Shown here: in pieces, positions 22,501-34,575 of the stretch
Layout: every line of letters begins with the position of its first letter
Numbering within the stretch: position 1 is the stretch's first letter
Source: Stomoxys calcitrans
Taxonomy: Eukaryota > Arthropoda > Insecta > Diptera > Muscidae
Reading direction: 5' to 3'
Length of the DNA stretch: 64,000 nucleotides
Assembly: GCF_963082655.1 (NCBI RefSeq)
Contig: NC_081553.1
Span: 157,581,441-157,645,440, forward strand
Position numbers and translations under genes: made by a program
Notes under the pieces: generated by a model
Databases searched by the model: none
Told to the model about the DNA's origin: nothing
The model's input: only the letters and a program-made list of their open reading frames with translations

Positions 22501-23000
22501 CGACGCAACAAAATCTGTTTTACGATAGAGTAATGGTGTATGCCAAAGTGTGTCACTTGGAAAATAGAATCACCCATACGTAGGTGTGACTGTGATGGTT
22601 TACAACACATCCACAACATTGATTTAGCTATATGACGGGTACTATGCTCATTTTTCGCAATTGAAAACAGGTGTTACATATTATACTTTTATTAAAATTC
22701 TATAATAAGACAAAATAGGCCGGGCCCCAAAATTCCATTTCAATTTTTCCTAAAGACAAAATTTCAATAAAAGTTTTTCTAAAAATTATTTTATAATGAT
22801 TTTTTTCTCTAAAGATTGTATTTCTGTGATAAATTTTCTAAAGACATACTTTTGCCTGGCCTACCTTGAAATTATTTTATAAATCCAAAATTTCAATTAA
22901 ACTTATTGTGCCTGCTTAATGCATTTTGCGACACTACATTTTAAATTTTTTTTGCGTTTCTTTTCCAAATAGAAATAAAAACAAAATGAAAAATTACAAA
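19533..23000. other. Unassigned AT-rich stretch (3.5 kb)
   Basis: I find no exon with splice signals, RNA gene or repeat I can name. A 68-codon minus frame at 21580-21786 (GPSQTVTPFSEGILRYMED) looks protein-like but has no family I recognise. A GC-richer patch near 22310-22440 (CAACGCG-rich) is unexplained. Confidence 0.4.
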
Positions 23001-23994
23001 ACTAGTAAGACCGTGCTAAGTTCGGGATCTTAAATACCCTCCACCATGGATCACATTTGTCGAGTTCTATGCACGGTATCTCTTTTTAGGCAAACAAAGA
23101 ATACTAAAAAAGAAATGTTATGATATTGGAGCTATATCAAGTTATAAACTGATTGGGACAATAAATGAATGTTGAACATTGTAGAAGTCATTGTATAATA
23201 TTCCAGTTCATTCCGATAAGAATTGCGCCTTGTAGGGGCTCAAGAAGCAAAATCGGAAGATATGTTTATATGGGAGCTGTGTCAAGCTATTGATCAATTC
23301 AGACCATATTAGACACGTATGTTGAAGGTCATGAGAGAAGCCGTTGCACAAAATTTCAGCCAAATCGGATAAGAATTACGCCCTCTAGAGGCTTAAGAAG
23401 TCAAGATCCCAGATCAGTTTATATGGCAGCTATATCGGGTTCTATACCGATGTACGCCATACTTAGCACAATTATTGAAAGTCATAACAGAACACCTCAA
23501 GCAAAATTTCAGCCAAATCGGATGAAAATTGAGCCCTCTAGAGACTCAAGATCGGTTTATATGGCAGCTATATTAAAACATGGACCGATTTAAACCATAC
23601 TTAGCGCAGTTGTTGGAAGTCATACTTAAACACCACGTGCAAAATTTCAGTCAAATCGGTCCAGAATTGCGCTCTCTAGAGACCCAAGAAGTCAAGACCC
23701 AAGATCGGTTTATATGCAAGCTATATCAAAACATGGACCGATTTGGCCCATTTACAATCCCAACCGACCTACACTATAAAAAGGTATTTGTGCGAAATTT
23801 CAAGCGGCTAGCTTTCCTCCTTCGAAAGTTTGCGTGCTTTCGACAGATGGATGGACGGACACGGCCAGATCGACATAAAATGACATGACGATCAAGAATT
23901 TATATACTTTATGGGGTCTTAGACGCATATTTCGAGGTGTTACAAACAGAATGACGAAATTAGTATACCTCCATCCTTTGGTAGAGGGTATAAT
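23001..23994 (+). mobile_element. DINE-1-like element (subfamily 1)
   Basis: It begins CTAGTAAGACCGTGCTAAGT then TCGGGATCTTAAATACCCTCCACC and ends with ATGACGAAATTAGTATACC and a hairpin CTCCATCC / GGTAGAGGGTATA. It holds three or four internal units (GATCGGTTTATATGGCAGCT then ATAT) and the CGATCAAGAATTTATATACT block near the 3' end. It is colinear with the 18313-19532 copy in the opposite orientation. Confidence 0.7.
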
Positions 23995-24293
23995 AAAATA
24001 CAAAATGAATTTTTTTCAATGTAAAGATAAAACGTGAGAGACATTTTTTTAAAGGCAAAATTTCAATGAAATATGACTAAAAGCGAAATGGTACGCAGGT
24101 CCGGGCATACTCGAAATTATTTTTTTTAAAAGAAAGATTTCGATTAACTTAATTACATCGTTTCAAACGAGAACATTTTCCTAAAATTTTTTCTATGGGC
24201 AATTTTAAATAAACCTTTTTAAAGACAAGATTTTAATCTATTACGCAAGACCATCAATTCTCTTGTCCAATTTCGATGAAATTTCATATATTC

Positions 24294-24391
24294 ATAGTTT
24301 AGATTGTTTATATTGACGTAGTAATTTTTTGATCTCTTTAACGATAATTTTTTTAAAGAAATTTTTAAACATTTTTGAAAAAATATAAAAT
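24294..24391. repeat. 98-bp direct repeat, first copy
   Basis: Starts ATAGTTTAGATTGTTTATAT and is identical base for base to 25156-25253, 862 bp downstream. Confidence 0.9.
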
Positions 24392-25155
24392 CTTTTTATT
24401 GCCTAAGCCACAATATACTTTTAATATTTTATAACCATTAATCGACGAAAGTTGGATTTAATTATATTTAGATGAAATAGCACCTGCTGGCTCATCGCCA
24501 TGAATTTATTTTTTTAATATAGAAACAATCAAATGCAGCCAAACACTAAAATGGACTCCACAAATCTCACACCTAAGAATTTCGGGAAAAATTTTTGTTG
24601 GATATATTTAAATGTAAAAAATTTCCGAATTTCGACAAGCCAATTTCCCCCCAAACATGACCTAATATATTGGGATGAATTGTTTTTCACTAGCTTTGGT
24701 CGTCCACTTTACCCCAATTGACATTTCTTTGGGATACCTCTTTCCTAGCTCGAGCTGGATTTATTCTAAGATTTTAAAAAAGTTCTGAGGAGAACATGGT
24801 AGATTAATGACGATGATTCCACGCGAACAGCTGAAAACAACCGGCCAAATTGACGGTATTAAAATGTCAGTTCTGTGTTAACATCCTCAGAAAACTACGC
24901 CATGTTTTTGCACATTCTCTATGTTTGAGTTTCTCTTTATCTCATTTAACTGGCACACGTACGCAAACAAGGGGAAGTTTCTTTGGTTGTGTTGGGAACA
25001 ATGCCAATTTTGAAATGACATCTTGATGACGAGATGGCGGATTGCACCATATGATTTGTGGTTGACAAATAAGTGAGATCACCTTTAATTGTTTCGCCAT
25101 GGGAGGAGAAATAAGCGGCATTATTTAAGCACAACGTAGATGGCTCGTCATAATA

Positions 25156-25253
25156 ATAGTTTAGATTGTTTATATTGACGTAGTAATTTTTTGATCTCTT
25201 TAACGATAATTTTTTTAAAGAAATTTTTAAACATTTTTGAAAAAATATAAAAT
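25156..25253. repeat. 98-bp direct repeat, second copy
   Basis: Identical to 24294-24391. Flanking sequences differ immediately outside both ends. Confidence 0.9.
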
Positions 25254-25860
25254 GTTTAAATAATGAAATAATAATGGGTCAAAATTTATTTTTTTTGAAA
25301 TATTTATCATTTATAGTTGCTTGATTTTTCAATGTTTGCGTACAATTTAATGGAAATAAAATTCGTTTAAAACTGATTGACCGACACAAACAATAACCTG
25401 TTGTCATCAAAATATTGAAGCTGGTTCGCCAAAACTACGACTATAAAGCTAAGATATTTGCAAAGACAAAAACATTTTTAAGGCTTTGAAAAACGTTTTT
25501 TTTTTATGGATAAGATGTCTGGTAGAAATTGCATACAACTATTGCCGTGTATGGTTACAATTTCCACAATATCTTTACTAAAGTCCTAAAGTTTTCCTAT
25601 TTTATTGGAGATAAAATGAGAAAACGAGATAGAACCAAAAATCTGCGATACGAAGATATTTCTACATTATTGCAGTTGTAAATTTTTACTTTCTTTGTCA
25701 TTTTTATTTCCGTTTTAAATTTTATTTAATATATTTTCTTCAACTAGTAAATAATGTATGTCCTCCTCAAAAATTATCATTTTCAAAAAGTAAATTATAC
25801 TCAAAAAGCAAATTCTCTAGAAAGCTTTTTTATTCAATTAGCCCACTAAATATTTTTATA

Positions 25861-27580
25861 TCATTAAACGGCCAAGGGTTTCATAAATGCGATTCTCAAT
25901 GAAATTGGGATCAATCGAAAGATATTTCTCTAGACAAGCGACGAATATATATGAAAAGTTATTTTTCTTAAAGAAAAGCCATAAAAATGAGGAATTAATT
26001 TTCAATAAAAGATGGAGAAGCATAAACACAGCAAATTGTTGTTGTTTTTTTCTAAAGCATTCGATATGGGTGTAAATGCAAAGCCATAGGTGGGAGTATT
26101 TGTGGTGAGAGTAGGAGAAACAAATGGTGCCAAATAAAGAGTTTCACTTTGAAAATTAGTTTACCGAAAACAAAATCCATGAAAATGAGGATTTAACTTT
26201 CAATAAAATAAAAAGAAGCAGAAACACAGCAAATTGTTGTTGCTTTTTACTTAAGCGTCCATTATCTTTGTAATTGCGAAGCCGTGCGAGAGACAGAGTA
26301 TGCTAAAAGAGGTCACTGTTGGGGTGCGGATGTGTGGTGGTGTGGATCTACTTTGTGATCCTTGACATAAAGGTCAGTTAGCTTAAGCTGCACTTATTTA
26401 AACATTGAAGTAAATATTAAAAGGAGTCAAGTAATGAATTGTGTGGCCACACTATGCACTTAATGAATGAAATATTTGGCGGAGAGTTAAAACAAATAAA
26501 GAATAAAGTGATATATATATATATATATATTTGTGTTTTAATGTAAGGTAAGATAGTTTAAAACGATCATGTGATGAAAAAAGTGCACGTTATACTTCAA
26601 TATCAAAAGGGGGTTATGTGAGGGATTGCCCTGCCACTGAGCAAAGCGGCATGTAGCGCGATCTAGTAACATGCGATACCGAATGGAAGGCAAAACGAAT
26701 GTGGCATAAAAATATTTTGTCAAGTGTTTGGGGGTCTTCCTTTTTCCTTAAACTACTTATCTCAACAATGGGAGTTCTACAAGTAGAGTACGAACCATTC
26801 TTTGGAATATAAATTCAACTTTCAGAGAGTTTTACTCCAAAAGGCACCAACGGGCATATAGCCTTATTACAATATGGGGCTCAAATTCAAAGTATTTGAG
26901 AATTGAGTAGGAATTTGACATCGAAATTTTAGACTGATAATCTCAAAGGTCTCCAAACCTGCTCGAAAAGACGTGTTGCCGATTTAAAAAAACAAGAGGA
27001 TGAGAGTCTGCCTTATACCTAAAGGCCAGTACTATGATCTTTTTTGAAACACTACAAAAATCCCAATGAAAATATATTACTTTTATGAAGAATGAAATCA
27101 GCAAGTTTTTTTTTTTTTGCTTCAAAATCAATTATCTAAAAAAAGTAATCACAAAATATGTCGCGAAAAACGATCATAGTACCAACCATAATTTGATATG
27201 TAGCAAAATATTCGAATGAAGGGTATATGGCAGTACGTAAAAAAAATTTTTCGTCCTCATGTAAAAGCTCTAAACTACTGTTTGTAGTATGGTAAGGACC
27301 TGAAATGGCTATGTTTAGTCGAGTTTCTAGGGCTCGTCCCTCATTCAAATCCAACCAAATGGACATATAACCCAATAACATCAATATGGGGCATAAATTA
27401 AAGAAGAGGGGTAGAATCGTCCTAGATGAAAAATAAAAAAAAAACATTTTGTGCTTATTGCCTGTGCGGCTGGACAATCTCAACCTTTTGAAATATGCAC
27501 TGCATTCATATTTAAAGTCAAGTTTTTTATTCTGTGCATTGTAGAAGGCACAGCAGAGCGTGCTTGGTGGGCTAGTTTAT
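25861..27580 (+). repeat. Helitron-like interspersed repeat, nearly full length
   Basis: It contains AACGGCCAAGGGTTTCATAA, two tandem versions of a block with GAAGCATAAACACAGCAAAT and TTGTTGTT (about 25990 and 26200), then GTCAAGTGTTTGGGGGTC, CGGGCATATAGCC and AGTAGAGTACGAACC, and ends GAAGGCACAGCAGAGCGTGC then TTGGTGGGCTAGT. The same blocks occur around the gypsy element (38230-38676 and 50945-51610). No protein is encoded. The CTAGT end suggests a non-autonomous Helitron; this is inference. Confidence 0.4.
26511..26531. repeat. (AT)n microsatellite
   Basis: About ten AT dinucleotides within the Helitron-like repeat. Confidence 0.9.
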
Positions 27581-28255
27581 GTTAAATGTCCTAGCGGCAA
27601 ACGCACGTGTAATATGAAACTTGCTCCCATAGAAAAAGTTTGCTGTCTAATAGGATTTACCAAATATCCCTTTCATTTTTACACATTTCTTTAATTAAAC
27701 AGTATCCAATTTTATGCAAACATGGAATTTGAAAAAAATATATATTTTTCTATGTTTTTGTACATAACACTTGAAGAAATCATTGTTCGCAAAAATATTT
27801 TCATTGCTAAAAGATTTTATTGGAATTAAATCAAAAATTCATAAATAAATTTTGAACTTTTTTAAAAAATATTTCACTATGCCCAAACCTATGGTAAAAA
27901 CCTACGAGAATCAACGCCGCTTGCTATTGATTGATGAATTTTGAACATTAATCACTATGAGCTCCATAACGCCGACGAAACGGTCTTGTGTGTGCACTAA
28001 TCCACTTACAACACAGGCAACAGCTGAAAATACGCAAACAACATTCCGAATACCATGTCGCACACAAGCTACTCTCTGTGTGATGTACGTATTCCGCGAA
28101 TAAAGTCGTGGACGCTAATAAGCAAAAACGAAAAAGTGAAAAGGTGTGATATGAAACTAATAATTAGTATTTAAAAATCATTTTCTACCATCGCATAAAA
28201 AATTTAAACAATTTTCACTGTTTTGTTAGTACAATACAATGCAATGCAATTCAAA
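27581..28255. other. Unassigned
   Basis: AT-rich. Nothing recognisable apart from an AACAGCTGAAAA motif near 28018 that recurs around 24828 and 30290. Confidence 0.35.
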
Positions 28256-28305
28256 TTGCGAATTTGCCCATTAACATTCCACTAAGGAACAGGGACGAAC
28301 TTCTC
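28256..28305 (-). repeat. SINE tail fragment
   Basis: TTTGCCCATTAACATTCCAC then TAAGGAACAGGGACGAACTTCTC matches the tail seen inverted at 34535-34575. Confidence 0.45.
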
Positions 28306-28340
28306 AGTGCAAATGCGTGTACGAACATGAAAAATTAAGT

Positions 28341-29080
28341 TCGAAGATGAGCTTTATCGGACTATAAATTGATATAGCCCCCATATAGACCGTTCCTCTG
28401 ATTTAAGATCTTAGGCCCATAAATGCCACATTTATTATCCAATTTTGTTGAAATTGAGTTGTGTTAGGCCACTTGACCACTGACCTTCTTCAATTTGGCA
28501 CCCATCGGTTCACATTTGGATATAGCTGCCATATAGAGCGATCTCTCGATTTAAGGCCTTGGGCGCATTTGTAGTCCGATGTCGTCGAAATTTGGGACAG
28601 TGATTTGTGTAAGGCCCCTCGACATTTTTCTGTAACTTTGCCAGATTGGTCCAGATTTGAATATAGTTACCTTATAGATCGATCGCTCGATTTAAGGTCT
28701 TGGGCCCATAAAAGATGAATTTATTGTCCGATTTGCCGAAATTTGGGACAAAGAGTTGAGTTAGGTCCTTTGACATCCTTCTTCAATTTGGCCCAGATCG
28801 GTCCAGATTTGGATATAGCTGCCATATAGACCAATCTCTCGATTTAAGGTTTTGGCCCCATAAAGGGCGCATTTATTTGACCGATTTCGCCAAAATTTGG
28901 GACAGTGAGTTGTATTAGGCTCTTTGGCATATAGATCAATTTCTCGATTTAAGGTTTTGGTCCCATAAGAGAGCATTTACAATCCAATTTCGCTGAATTT
29001 TGACACAGTGAGTTTGGTTAGCCTTTCGAAATCAGTGTGCTTTATGATTCAGATAGGCCTATACTTGGATATAGCTGCCA
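28341..29080. mobile_element. DINE-1-like tandem-unit element (subfamily 3)
   Basis: Four to five imperfect ~155-bp units repeat GATATAGCTGCCATATAGAC, TCTCGATTTAAGG, GGGCCCATAAA and AAATTTGGGACAGTGAGTTG. The termini are not clear, so it is probably a truncated internal block. The unit core (TATAGCTGCCATATA with ATCGGT-type arms) is shared with the other subfamilies. Confidence 0.5.
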
Positions 29081-31147
29081 AAAAGATTTTTTCACAAAGG
29101 ATATAAGCTAATAACTGCAGCCTGATGCAAAACTTTTTTGGTTAGTATTAAACTAAAAATAAAATCATGTATCTATACTTATTACTGAAATTTCTTTTCA
29201 ACAGTTTTTCTCTGAATCAATAAAATATTGTGGATATGACGTAATGGACCTGCTTTGAAAATTAATATGGTGCTTTCCTCTTTGCTGATTTTATACAATT
29301 GGGAATTTCTCCAAAGCCACTGAGAACTTAAAGTGTGAATGTTTTTATTTGAATGGTTAATATATATGAAATACATATTGGCAAAGTATATATATGAAAA
29401 ATATTAATAAACAAAAAACAAGACTAGTGTTAAATAAATGAATAAAAAACCAAAATTTTATTATGAAAACGTATAGTGTATCTACAATTCAAATAATTAT
29501 TTCGTGCGGATAAGTTAAAACTAAACGGAATAGAAGTAGAGATTTTGTAATAAATTTGTACAGATGTATTAAAATTTCCAATATATTATTCCATAAATTA
29601 TTTTGAATTCAGTTAAAAATGTAATACAAAATGGTTCATCATATATACCGAATAAAGAATAATTTATTTCCATTTAGTTAAAGTTGAAAAATCACGAAGT
29701 TCATATGAAGTAATTATTTGTTAGACATACATTAACTAAAAACCAATAAAAATGTCTTTAGCGCTATATGAAGTTCAACTTTATTCGAAAGTAGTTTATT
29801 TTAAGTCAATCATTGGTTCACTCTTTTGTTTTTTTTTGAGTGTATGAACCTTTATTCTTCAATTTTTTTCGAACTTCTCAAATTTGAGTATAATTGGATA
29901 AATTAAATTCAGTTACAACTTTTAAATTAAAATTTTGTTTCAAATAAACCTAGGTTGACTGATTTTGTAACAAAGATGATTAAATCCACTCTTCTCACTA
30001 ATAACAATCAACAAACAGGATGTTTGTCAATCATACAATAATCACATGATTAAAAACTTAGAACATAATACTACAAGAACGTATGATTTGTGACTTCACT
30101 TTGTATAGGATAAATAGATTCATGTTAGAAACTCTAAATAAAATACCCTTAGAAACCTTTAAATGTTTAGTATTGACTTGTTTAAAAAGGAAAATCAGAC
30201 TTTTACATTTTTCTCTATTTACCTGGGCTGTGCAGTTAAGCATCATGCGCATGTGCTGCCGACAAAAAGGCGTCAGCAACACACACAGGTAACAGCTGAA
30301 ACCCATGCAAACCATTCCCTTGACTCGCATGTGCCGCCAACAAACGGGCATCAGCAATACACATACACAGGTAACAGCTGAAAACCATGTAGTTTATTCA
30401 ACGCACGTTGAACCACAACGGTAGCGAGAAGAAAAATGCAAAAATATGAATATTCAACTCTTATTTTATTCAAATAATGTTTTCCATTCTTGCCTCAGAG
30501 CATAATTACAGGATGAAATTTAATATACTGCACTGGTAAAGCGGAAACTAGCTCTAATAGCCTCGCGAATAGGCGTGAATACGTGATACAGCGTGAAACG
30601 GTCTGCAATTTGGGTAAGCAGTAGCAATTTAAAAAAAAATATTCTGTTGTTTTACTATCTTTATTTAACTTTGTTTGCAGAAACTTTTAAAATTAAAATG
30701 TGATCTACAATTTATGCAGCGAGGGAATATTTTAAAGCAAATGATTCCGCAAAGGATTTATACAACTTATTACTGACGGACGTACACCTTTGATGGTAAG
30801 TATTAGATTGAAAAAAAAACTGCGTATCTATATTCAACACTTTCATTTCTTTTTTAGCAATCTAGAAAATCCCAGCAAAAACTTGGTAAGTACGTGTCAT
30901 TATTTTTAGCATGTTAAATAATCGACAACACATTACCCTTAGATTTACTAGCTGTTAAAATATAACGAGTTTTCAACAGGAATACTATCTGCATTACCGG
31001 TAGTACAAATGTCATTACATACAACATTCTATAAAGCTCTAGAATAAGCACATTTGTAATAATAGAAAAATATTTTTTACGTTACATTATTATAACCTTG
31101 GTATTGATAAATATGCCATTAAGAAACTGCAGTCTTGTTCGTTACAA
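29081..31147. other. Unassigned AT-rich stretch (2 kb)
   Basis: No gene is supported. It includes the small duplication at 30240-30390. Poly-A/T tracts are common. Confidence 0.4.
30240..30390. repeat. Imperfect ~80-bp tandem duplication
   Basis: CGCATGTGCTGCCGACAAAA then AGGCGTCAGCAACACACACA and GGTAACAGCTGAAA recurs as CGCATGTGCCGCCAACAAAC and GGTAACAGCTGAAAACCATG about 80 bp later. Confidence 0.6.
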
Positions 31148-31235
31148 GGTTAAGCTCAATGATAAAGGACCTCCATTTTATTGGCGAGTCTGAATAGCTT
31201 ACCGCAAAGCGACACCACTTAATAGCACTAGAAGG
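31148..31235 (-). repeat. SINE body fragment
   Basis: AAGCTCAATGATAAAGGACC then TCC, and ACCGCAAAGCGACACCACTT, look like the inverted and diverged body of the SINE at 4645 (whose complement carries GCCGCAGTCCGACACCTCTT). Confidence 0.4.
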
Positions 31236-32139
31236 GAAATAAGTTGACGTTATAAATATAAAAAATATTTTCAACTTTTTCTACCAGTCCACAAATCCTT
31301 TGATTGTACCGCATTCTGTGGGCGTAATTTAAAATAAATAAAAAATTTTAAAAACATTTTGCTGGTCCGGTAAAAAATATATAATAAAAGTAAATCTTCT
31401 AATGTACGCTCTGTGCCACAAAACTATTAAAATCACTTCCGTGTGTTAGAATATTGTGTCTATAATTAGAATATGTCAAACATAAACACAAAGGCATGCC
31501 ATCTTTGATGTAATATTTAGAATTAAAGTTTGCTTTTGTGTTGTTAGCTAATATTGAAGGGAGAAAATAGTGTATTATTCAAACAATTGTAATGTGTATG
31601 AATGCGTAGAGCACCTGCTTTGAAAACGGAAGGTTCTTGGTTAAACTCGGCTGCGATAATGGTAAAGTTTTAATTTAATTTATAATTTAAATTATTCATA
31701 TAAAATTTGAAACTGAGCATTGAAAAAGTGGTGGTGGGGTGGGGAAAGGCGCGAACATGTTTGAGTCTAAGTAGTTATTTTTATCAACGTTAAACTAAGA
31801 TAATATGCCATTTTTTGACAACTTGTGTGCCTAGGCATAAGTACTTATTTTTGAACTATTGGTATGCTTATATGGCGTACTGGAACTTCTAGGGAAATAT
31901 TGTGCTTACTCCTATGCGATTTAAGGGTGGTAATATGTTCGCTTTTAGCGAAATTTTTTCATGTTTACTTTTTTTAGATAATAGATTTTGAAGCAAAAGA
32001 ACTTGCTCATTTTATTCAATAGCACATTCCCTCATTGCTTATGAAAAAAATTTAAAAAAAGTATTATGTTGTTATTGAGACTTTTTTAGTGTTTCAAAAA
32101 AGTAACCGTGAAAAACATGTGTTTTCACCAGTGAAAAAC
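31236..32139. other. Unassigned, with a tRNA-like motif
   Basis: Contains a tRNA-like stretch (31590-31680). The rest is AT-rich without supported genes. Confidence 0.35.
31590..31680 (+). repeat. tRNA-like sequence, possible SINE head
   Basis: TGCGTAGAGCACCTGCTTTG followed by GAAAACGG and GGTTCTTGGTTAAACTC resembles A- and B-box regions, but the B box is degraded (GGTTAAACTC). There is no clean cloverleaf. Probably a SINE or tRNA relic. Confidence 0.3.
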
Positions 32140-33510
32140 ACTTTTTCTTTCTTGGAACACTCTTTCTCTGACCATCGCTACATTAGGTTTAGTCTCGCAC
32201 GACATCGAGGAGCTTTTAACAATGTGCGGACCGACACACTGTTGCAATACATAAACTAGTAGGGTTGGACCGGATCCTTAGGGACTGGATAAATCTTATG
32301 CTAAGGAACATGTGGATGATATAAATATAAGGGACAAAGGGGCCCAAGACACGTCACAGGGGGGACATTATATCGCCACTCCTATGGGTGACCATCATAA
32401 ATGACCTATAACGGTTGATAACTGAGGAGGAATTTGATCCCGTCTGCTATGCAGACGAAGTTATAATATTTCTAAGGGATGAAGATCCGAACCAGCTATG
32501 CGAAAGAGCCGAAAGGTCTTGCAGATGGCATACGACTTGGCTAAACCTAGGGGTCTCAATGTTAACCCAGAGAAGACTGAAATCTGCCTGTTCACGAGGA
32601 AGACAAAGGTGGTCCAATTTGACGCCCCACATTTCCTCTATAGAACGATTTCAATATCCGACAAGGACAATTACTAAGATGTGATCTTGGGCGGGAAACT
32701 TAATTGAAAGTGTCACATTCAGGAACGTACCGAGAAGGCTCACAGGTCTTAGGTACTATGACGGGTCGTATACTCGAAATGGGGCCTGAAACCGAGGATA
32801 GTCCACTGGGTTCAGGAGCGTGATTAGACCGATACTTGTTTACGCCTCAGTAGTTTGGTGCGATAGTGAAAAAGTACAACGTAAGGATTATACAACGATT
32901 CAGAAAACATTTTGTCTTGGCATGGACGGAGCGATGAGGACCACGCCCACTAGCGCACTGGAGACTATTCTAGATATCCATAGACATAAAAACGCAAGGA
33001 CGTCAAGTATGGAAATCCATGCGGACAGTAAACAGGGGCAATTACAAACAGGACGGTGAGATCACGTACAGTCTTGGAGTGTAAGAAGGAGATTAACGCC
33101 TTCTCTGAGGATGGCTCAGATCCGCATCGTTTGGGTGCCGCGCCGTCAACAAACTTGGTTAACATGAAGCTTTTAGTATTAAAACGGGACACATAGGACT
33201 ACGAGCTCGCGGATGTAAAATCGGAGCGGCAAGTGATAGCATATGTAGGGCATGCGGGGAAGATGATGTGACGTTGGAGCAATTCCTATATCATTGTCCG
33301 GCTTTCGCGGCTAACAGATACAGGCACTTAAGTGGGGACAAAGTACCAGACATGAACCAATTTAGCGGTGTGGCATGGACAACGATTAAGGAGTTTGTAA
33401 GTAGCATGGAATTCCTAACTAAGATTTTCTTTTTAGTATTTAGAGCGCACAACAAGCCGATTACTGAGTTAGGTGTATGTCCATAGTAGTATTTTCAAAC
33501 TACCCTAACC
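32140..33510 (+). mobile_element. Second RNase H-type non-LTR family, degraded
   Basis: It starts with an endonuclease end (EHSFSDHRYIRFSLARHRGA, 32154-32213). After a gap come the RT palm (DIISPLLWVTIINDL near 32364, VCYADEVIIFLRDED near 32439), NPEKTEICLFTRKTKV (about 32565), the thumb/connection (VIRPILVYASVVW, 32819) and a C-terminal Cys/His motif (ICRACGEDDVTLEQFLYHCP, 33240-33302). The region is distinct from copies A-C. Frames change repeatedly. The RT active box reads YADE, with the second Asp replaced by Glu. The 3' end is near the CTAACC at 33505. Confidence 0.7.
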
Positions 33511-33789
33511 AAATTAGCTTTAGTATTTTGAAAGCAATTTTTAAATCTAAACATTTTTTTCGTTTATTTTAATTTTCTTTTAAATTGGTTTTATGATCAA
33601 AACATGATATAGTCCAGATTTGGACAATGAATTTTAATTTTTTTATACAATTCTACTACAACAAGCTAAAATCAAAAAAAATTGTTTTTTCATAAATCAA
33701 GAAAATAAACTTTGACCAATTTGTATGAAAAGTCACCTACATTTTGCTTCAATGAAGCGTCCATATTCTTTTTGGAGCTTTTTTGATAC
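33511..33789. other. Unassigned AT-rich
   Basis: No signal found. Confidence 0.4.
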
Positions 33790-33791
33790 TA

Positions 33792-34398
33792 AAGGGTGAT
33801 TTTTTTGAGGTTAGGATTTTCATGCATTAGTATTTGACAGATCACGTGGGATTTCAGACATGGTGTCAAAGAGAAAGATGCTCAGTATGCTTTGACATTT
33901 CATCATGAATAGACTTACTAACGAGCAACGCTTGCAAATCATTGAATTTTATTACCAAAATCAGTGTTCGGTTCGAAATGTGTTCATTCACCGTAACGTT
34001 GCGTCCAACAGCATCTTTGAAAAAATACGGTCCAATGATTCCACCAGCGTACAAACCACACCAAACAGTGCATTTTTCGGGATGCATGGGCAGTTCTTGA
34101 ACGGCTTCTGGTTGCTCTTCACTCCAAATGCGGCAATTTTGCTTATTTACGTAGCCATTCAACCAGAAATGAGCCTCATCGCTGAACAAAATTTTTCAAA
34201 ATTTGAACACATTTCGAACCGAACACTGATTTTGGTAATAAAATTCAATGATTTGCAAGCGTTGCTCGTTAGTAAGTCTATTCACGATGAAATGTCAAAG
34301 CATACTGAGCATCTTTCTCTTTGACACCATGTCTGAAATCCCACGTGATCTGTCAAATACTAATGCATGAAAATCCTAACCTCAAAAAAATCACCCTT
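33792..34398 (-). mobile_element. Fold-back Tc1/mariner-type element (607 bp)
   Basis: The ends AAGGGTGATTTTTTTGAGG and its complement are flanked by TA (33790-33791 and 34399-34400). The inverted arms are about 200 bp each and both include the first codons of a transposase (MNRLTNEQRLQIIEFYY). The centre, on the minus strand, encodes an internal part: FSDEAHFWLNGYVNKQNC (first catalytic Asp), QPEAVQELPMHPEKCTVWCG, then IIGPYFFKDAVGRNVTVN. So this copy lacks the stretch between the N-terminus and the catalytic domain as well as the C-terminus. A solo-arm relative lies at 57676-57899. Confidence 0.8.
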
Positions 34399-34534
34399 TA
34401 AAAGTTTACCCAAACGTTGCTTAATATGCCCATATTTTGCATCCCGTCCTTATAATAACTAAATTTTGGCAATCTTTGAAGAAAAAATAAAGAAGGTGGT
34501 AGAACCGAAAATTTTAAATGTATACTCTGTCAAT

Positions 34535-34575
34535 CGTTTGCCCCTGTTCCTAGAAGGAATGTTCATGGGCAAATA
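34535..34575 (+). repeat. SINE tail fragment
   Basis: GTTTGCCCCTGTTCCTAGAA then GGAATGTTCATGGGCAAA is the inverted form of the tail at 5160 and 28256. Confidence 0.45.

Larger units (their letters stand above)
23995..25860. other. Unassigned, with a 98-bp exact direct repeat
   Basis: AT-rich and without supported genes. The 98-bp repeat (24294-24391 and 25156-25253) is the only structure I can define. Confidence 0.4.

Noticed and set aside
33905..34324. 139-codon plus-strand frame that looks like a transposase start
   Set aside because: It is created by reading through both inverted arms; the internal catalytic segment lies on the minus strand, so the plus-strand frame is a palindrome artefact.
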